A DNA stretch of 30,798 bases, taken from a virus. Of the stretch, positions 29,420 through 30,798 are shown in pieces. The notes under the pieces were generated by a model. It saw only the letters and a list, made by a program, of their open reading frames with translations. It searched no databases and was not told where the DNA came from. Numbering within the stretch: the stretch's first letter is position 1; the number at the start of each line of letters is the position of its first letter. Position numbers and translations under genes: made by a program. The DNA lies in the IMG/VR virus record IMGVR_UViG_3300029267_002725, positions 1 through 30,798 of that record, one strand, 5' to 3'.

Positions 29420-30285
29420 TACTCGTCCTCTACCTTGGCGTCTACGACTTCCGCCCCCTCTTCAGCCATCGGCCCTAAGAGCCTATTCAACTTGCTCAAC
29501 TCGCCCTCAATCCCACTTAATTCATCATCAGGCACCGCAAGCATTGGCTGATCCTTTGGAGGAGGCTCGTTTAACAGACGTGCGGTTTCAGGAGTAAGAC
29601 TCATACTTATGTTCTTCTGCTCTACGTCTAGCCGCTGCACTACTGCACCATGCACCCTGTCCGTGAGTAAAGTTACAATCTGCCTGAGCTCCGTAATCAC
29701 ACCCTTTTGGATCGTGCGCTTAAACATTATCTTTCCATCATCACCTCGGACAGGCTTGCCCCGAGCCATGATAGGCTCTTCAAGCATTATAGGAAGCTCT
29801 ACTATCTCCTTTAGCCTAGCTAAGCCTTGGCGTAATACATCACGCATCGTTACTACGTAATCAGTAGGAGGCGTAATCACCCATGCTAAACCCTTTGGAT
29901 CCGCTATTACCTTGTCGTAAAAAAACTCTTCCGTGCATACACCGTAAAAGATCGCGTTGATGGGAAGCTTGGTTGTTGTGCCAGATAATATACAGACCTG
30001 CCATTCATCCCAAAACCTGAGCTTTAACTTGTTTAAGATTTCATCCGGTTCTAACTCCGTTTCGAGCTCCCGCTCGCTCATTGTGAAATACTTCGGAGGA
30101 ACCGACGCTATGTACTCCGCAAAGTCAGGAGGCACCAAATTTATCAAAGAGAATTTGTTGTTTCTGTCTAGTATTGAAATGCTTGGGGCTTCTTCGGGTA
30201 TGTCTACTGCAGTCAGGCCCTGGTGAGGCTTGACGTTGGACCTGTTGTAACCACCTCGCACAGATCGGGTCTTGCCCTGCGCCAT
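29419..30285 (-). CDS. First gene of the late operon, terminase small subunit position, 288 aa
   Basis: The basic N-terminus (MAQGKTRSVRGGYNRSNVKP) is followed by a mixed central domain and a long helical C-terminal half with a very acidic end (EEGAEVVDAKVEDE). No helix-turn-helix is obvious. The place immediately before TerL, with a TAATG overlap, is where small terminase genes usually lie, and the helical oligomer-like second half would fit, but at 288 residues it is longer than most. AAGGTGA precedes ATG 30285. It is the first gene after the divergent control region. Confidence 0.75.
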   Translation of the reverse strand: MAQGKTRSVRGGYNRSNVKPHQGLTAVDIPEEAPSISILDRNNKFSLINLVPPDFAEYIASVPPKYFTMSERELETELEPDEILNKLKLRFWDEWQVCILSGTTTKLPINAIFYGVCTEEFFYDKVIADPKGLAWVITPPTDYVVTMRDVLRQGLARLKEIVELPIMLEEPIMARGKPVRGDDGKIMFKRTIQKGVITELRQIVTLLTDRVHGAVVQRLDVEQKNISMSLTPETARLLNEPPPKDQPMLAVPDDELSGIEGELSKLNRLLGPMAEEGAEVVDAKVEDE

Positions 30286-30306
30286 GGATCACCTTTCTGA
30301 TTTTTT

Positions 30307-30333
30307 AAAGGCCAATTTTCCTAGGGCCTTTTT
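30307..30333 (+). terminator. Hairpin with T-run on the plus strand
   Basis: AAAGGCC (30307-30313) pairs with GGCCTTT (30325-30331), and TTTTT (30329-30333) follows on the plus strand. On the minus strand the same hairpin sits in the leader of the first late gene, where it is followed by AAAAAA rather than U. It could stop rightward antisense transcription, or serve as a leader hairpin. Confidence 0.45.
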
Positions 30334-30413
30334 CGCGGGTATTTGGGTTGTGGTAAGTTAAAATTCTTCCAATCGTAACCCCCATCCCCCCATAAAAAAG
30401 TAAACTTATTGCA

Positions 30414-30443
30414 TTTTTACTTCGTTACAAGGCTTTAGGTCAA
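30414..30443 (-). promoter_or_regulatory. Possible second leftward promoter
   Basis: On the minus strand TTGACC (30438-30443) is followed after 18 bases by TAAAAA (30414-30419). The -35 element lies inside the inverted repeat 30432-30461, so a bound protein would block it. It is weaker than the candidate at 30487-30516. Confidence 0.3.
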
Positions 30444-30467
30444 GTATTAATGATCTAAAGCACCTTG
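30428..30467. promoter_or_regulatory. Long inverted repeat in the control region
   Basis: GCTTTAGGTCA (30432-30442) and TGATCTAAAGC (30451-30461) form an 11-bp arm inverted repeat with one mismatch and an 8-base spacer. CAAGG (30428-30432) and CCTTG (30463-30467) extend the pairing across a small bulge. There is no T-run, so a terminator is unlikely. It could be an operator or a leader hairpin of late transcripts. Confidence 0.55.
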
Positions 30468-30486
30468 CGCCAAGCAATATCAAGTA

Positions 30487-30516
30487 CTTATAGCACGACC
30501 AGGACACTGACTTCAA
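30487..30516 (-). promoter_or_regulatory. Probable leftward late promoter
   Basis: On the minus strand TTGAAG (30511-30516) is followed after 18 bases by TATAAG (30487-30492), preceded by TG one base away (TGCTATAAG, an extended -10). Transcription would start near 30480 and give a leader of about 195 bases before the gene at 30285. Confidence 0.45.
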
Positions 30517-30623
30517 ATTGCAATATACATGCATCCTTGATGCTATTTCGGTCCTTGTTGAGTGCAATCAAGCTATGTTGTCCATGTACCTGGTTGGAAT
30601 CAAAGGTATTTTCGGTGAGCTCA

Positions 30624-30651
30624 CGTTCAAAAAACTAGTGTTAATTGAACG
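30624..30651 (+). promoter_or_regulatory. Inverted repeat with AAAACTAG loop
   Basis: CGTTCAA (30624-30630) and TTGAACG (30645-30651) pair perfectly around a 14-base loop. TTCAAAAAACTAG here (30626-30638) is identical to 4933-4945 in the convergent terminator, and TCAAAAAACTA recurs at 739-749 before the RlmN-like gene. Confidence 0.5.
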
Positions 30652-30719
30652 CAACTGGCAACGCTACATGTAGTGACCCCAATGATTCCGGTATGTTATA
30701 CGATTTTTAAAAGTTTTTC

Positions 30720-30747
30720 TTGACAGGAAATATATGTAGTGTATCGT
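30720..30747 (+). promoter_or_regulatory. Probable rightward promoter
   Basis: A perfect TTGACA (30720-30725) is followed after 16 bases by TATCGT (30742-30747). It points to the right, about 20 bases before the ATG at 30766, and is probably the host-type promoter of the early rightward genes that continue beyond the window. Confidence 0.45.
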
Positions 30748-30765
30748 GGTTTTACTAGGTCAAAA

Positions 30766-30798
30766 ATGATTAAAAATGTAGCAATGAAAACTTACCAT
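30766..30798 (+). CDS. Start of a rightward gene, cut by window end
   Basis: ATG 30766 follows TAGGT at 30756-30760 and lies just downstream of the TTGACA promoter-like site. The frame is open for 11 codons (MIKNVAMKTYH) to the window end. Too little is present to name a product; it may be the first early gene. Confidence 0.35.
   Translation, partial: MIKNVAMKTYH

Noticed and set aside
30398-30422. Leftward terminator (AAGTAAA / TTTACTT followed by T-run)
   Set aside because: The stem is almost only A-T pairs and lies in the leader of the essential late operon, so efficient termination is unlikely.
30575-30673. Rightward 32-residue ORF in the control region
   Set aside because: No ribosome binding site is seen, and it overlaps the inverted repeat at 30624-30651. 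It could be real but cannot be supported.
1-30798. CRISPR array, insertion sequence, integrase, reverse transcriptase or toxin-antitoxin genes
   Set aside because: No regularly spaced repeats, transposase or integrase motifs, or YXDD motif were found on either strand.

Overview
The window is a large part of the genome of a tailed phage or prophage of podovirus type (short, non-contractile tail). A leftward block carries a complete set of virion genes: large terminase, P22-type portal, scaffold, HK97-fold capsid, fibre, nozzle, adaptor and glycine-rich ejection proteins. A rightward block carries a family A DNA polymerase and small early genes. No ribosomal, metabolic or integrase gene is visible. 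Ejection proteins of this kind are usual in phages of Gram-negative hosts, so such a host is likely, but no closer assignment is possible. The DNA is moderately AT-rich, and TTG and GTG starts are plausible for several early genes.

Layout. Positions 1-4904 are rightward. They hold the 3' end of an RlmN/Cfr-like radical SAM gene, two small genes, a structured non-coding stretch with two tRNA T-arm-like hairpins (about 512-737), a complete RlmN-like gene, a truncated and frameshifted remnant, a tiny membrane peptide, an unknown 177-residue protein, DNA polymerase I with 3'-5' exonuclease, and two small proteins. A convergent hairpin terminator (4928-4960) separates this from the leftward block (30285 to 4967). 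In transcription order that block reads: putative small terminase position, TerL, small basic protein, portal, scaffold, major capsid, terminator, tail fibre (two frames, probably one broken gene with a self-cleaving S74 chaperone end), NlpC/P60 peptidase, nozzle, adaptor, four ejection-type proteins, paralogous decoration-like proteins, terminator, more minor virion proteins, a permuted NlpC/P60 protein, two small membrane proteins, a VRR-NUC nuclease and an unknown protein. Genes are joined by 1-bp or 4-bp start/stop overlaps. Positions 30286-30798 are a divergent control region with promoter-like sites in both directions, a strong inverted repeat and the start of another rightward gene.

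How it works together. The leftward genes form one late operon for packaging, capsid, tail and lysis. Two hairpin-plus-U-run terminators lie inside it without room for a new promoter (after the capsid gene and after a decoration gene), so partial readthrough probably sets protein ratios. The rightward block serves replication and host or translation modification.

Most unusual points: (1) the structured RNA plus RlmN-like enzyme unit at 512-1732, whose 3' end is duplicated exactly (144 bp) at the window start and whose right junction cuts another gene; the enzyme keeps the CX3CX2C cluster and the methyl-carrier cysteine but lacks the usual second cysteine; (2) a tail-fibre reading frame that is clearly coding but has no start codon upstream of 20545; (3) a 19-residue ORF with a very strong ribosome binding site at 9086-9145; (4) a recurrent AAGGATAATTGAA signature ahead of early genes.
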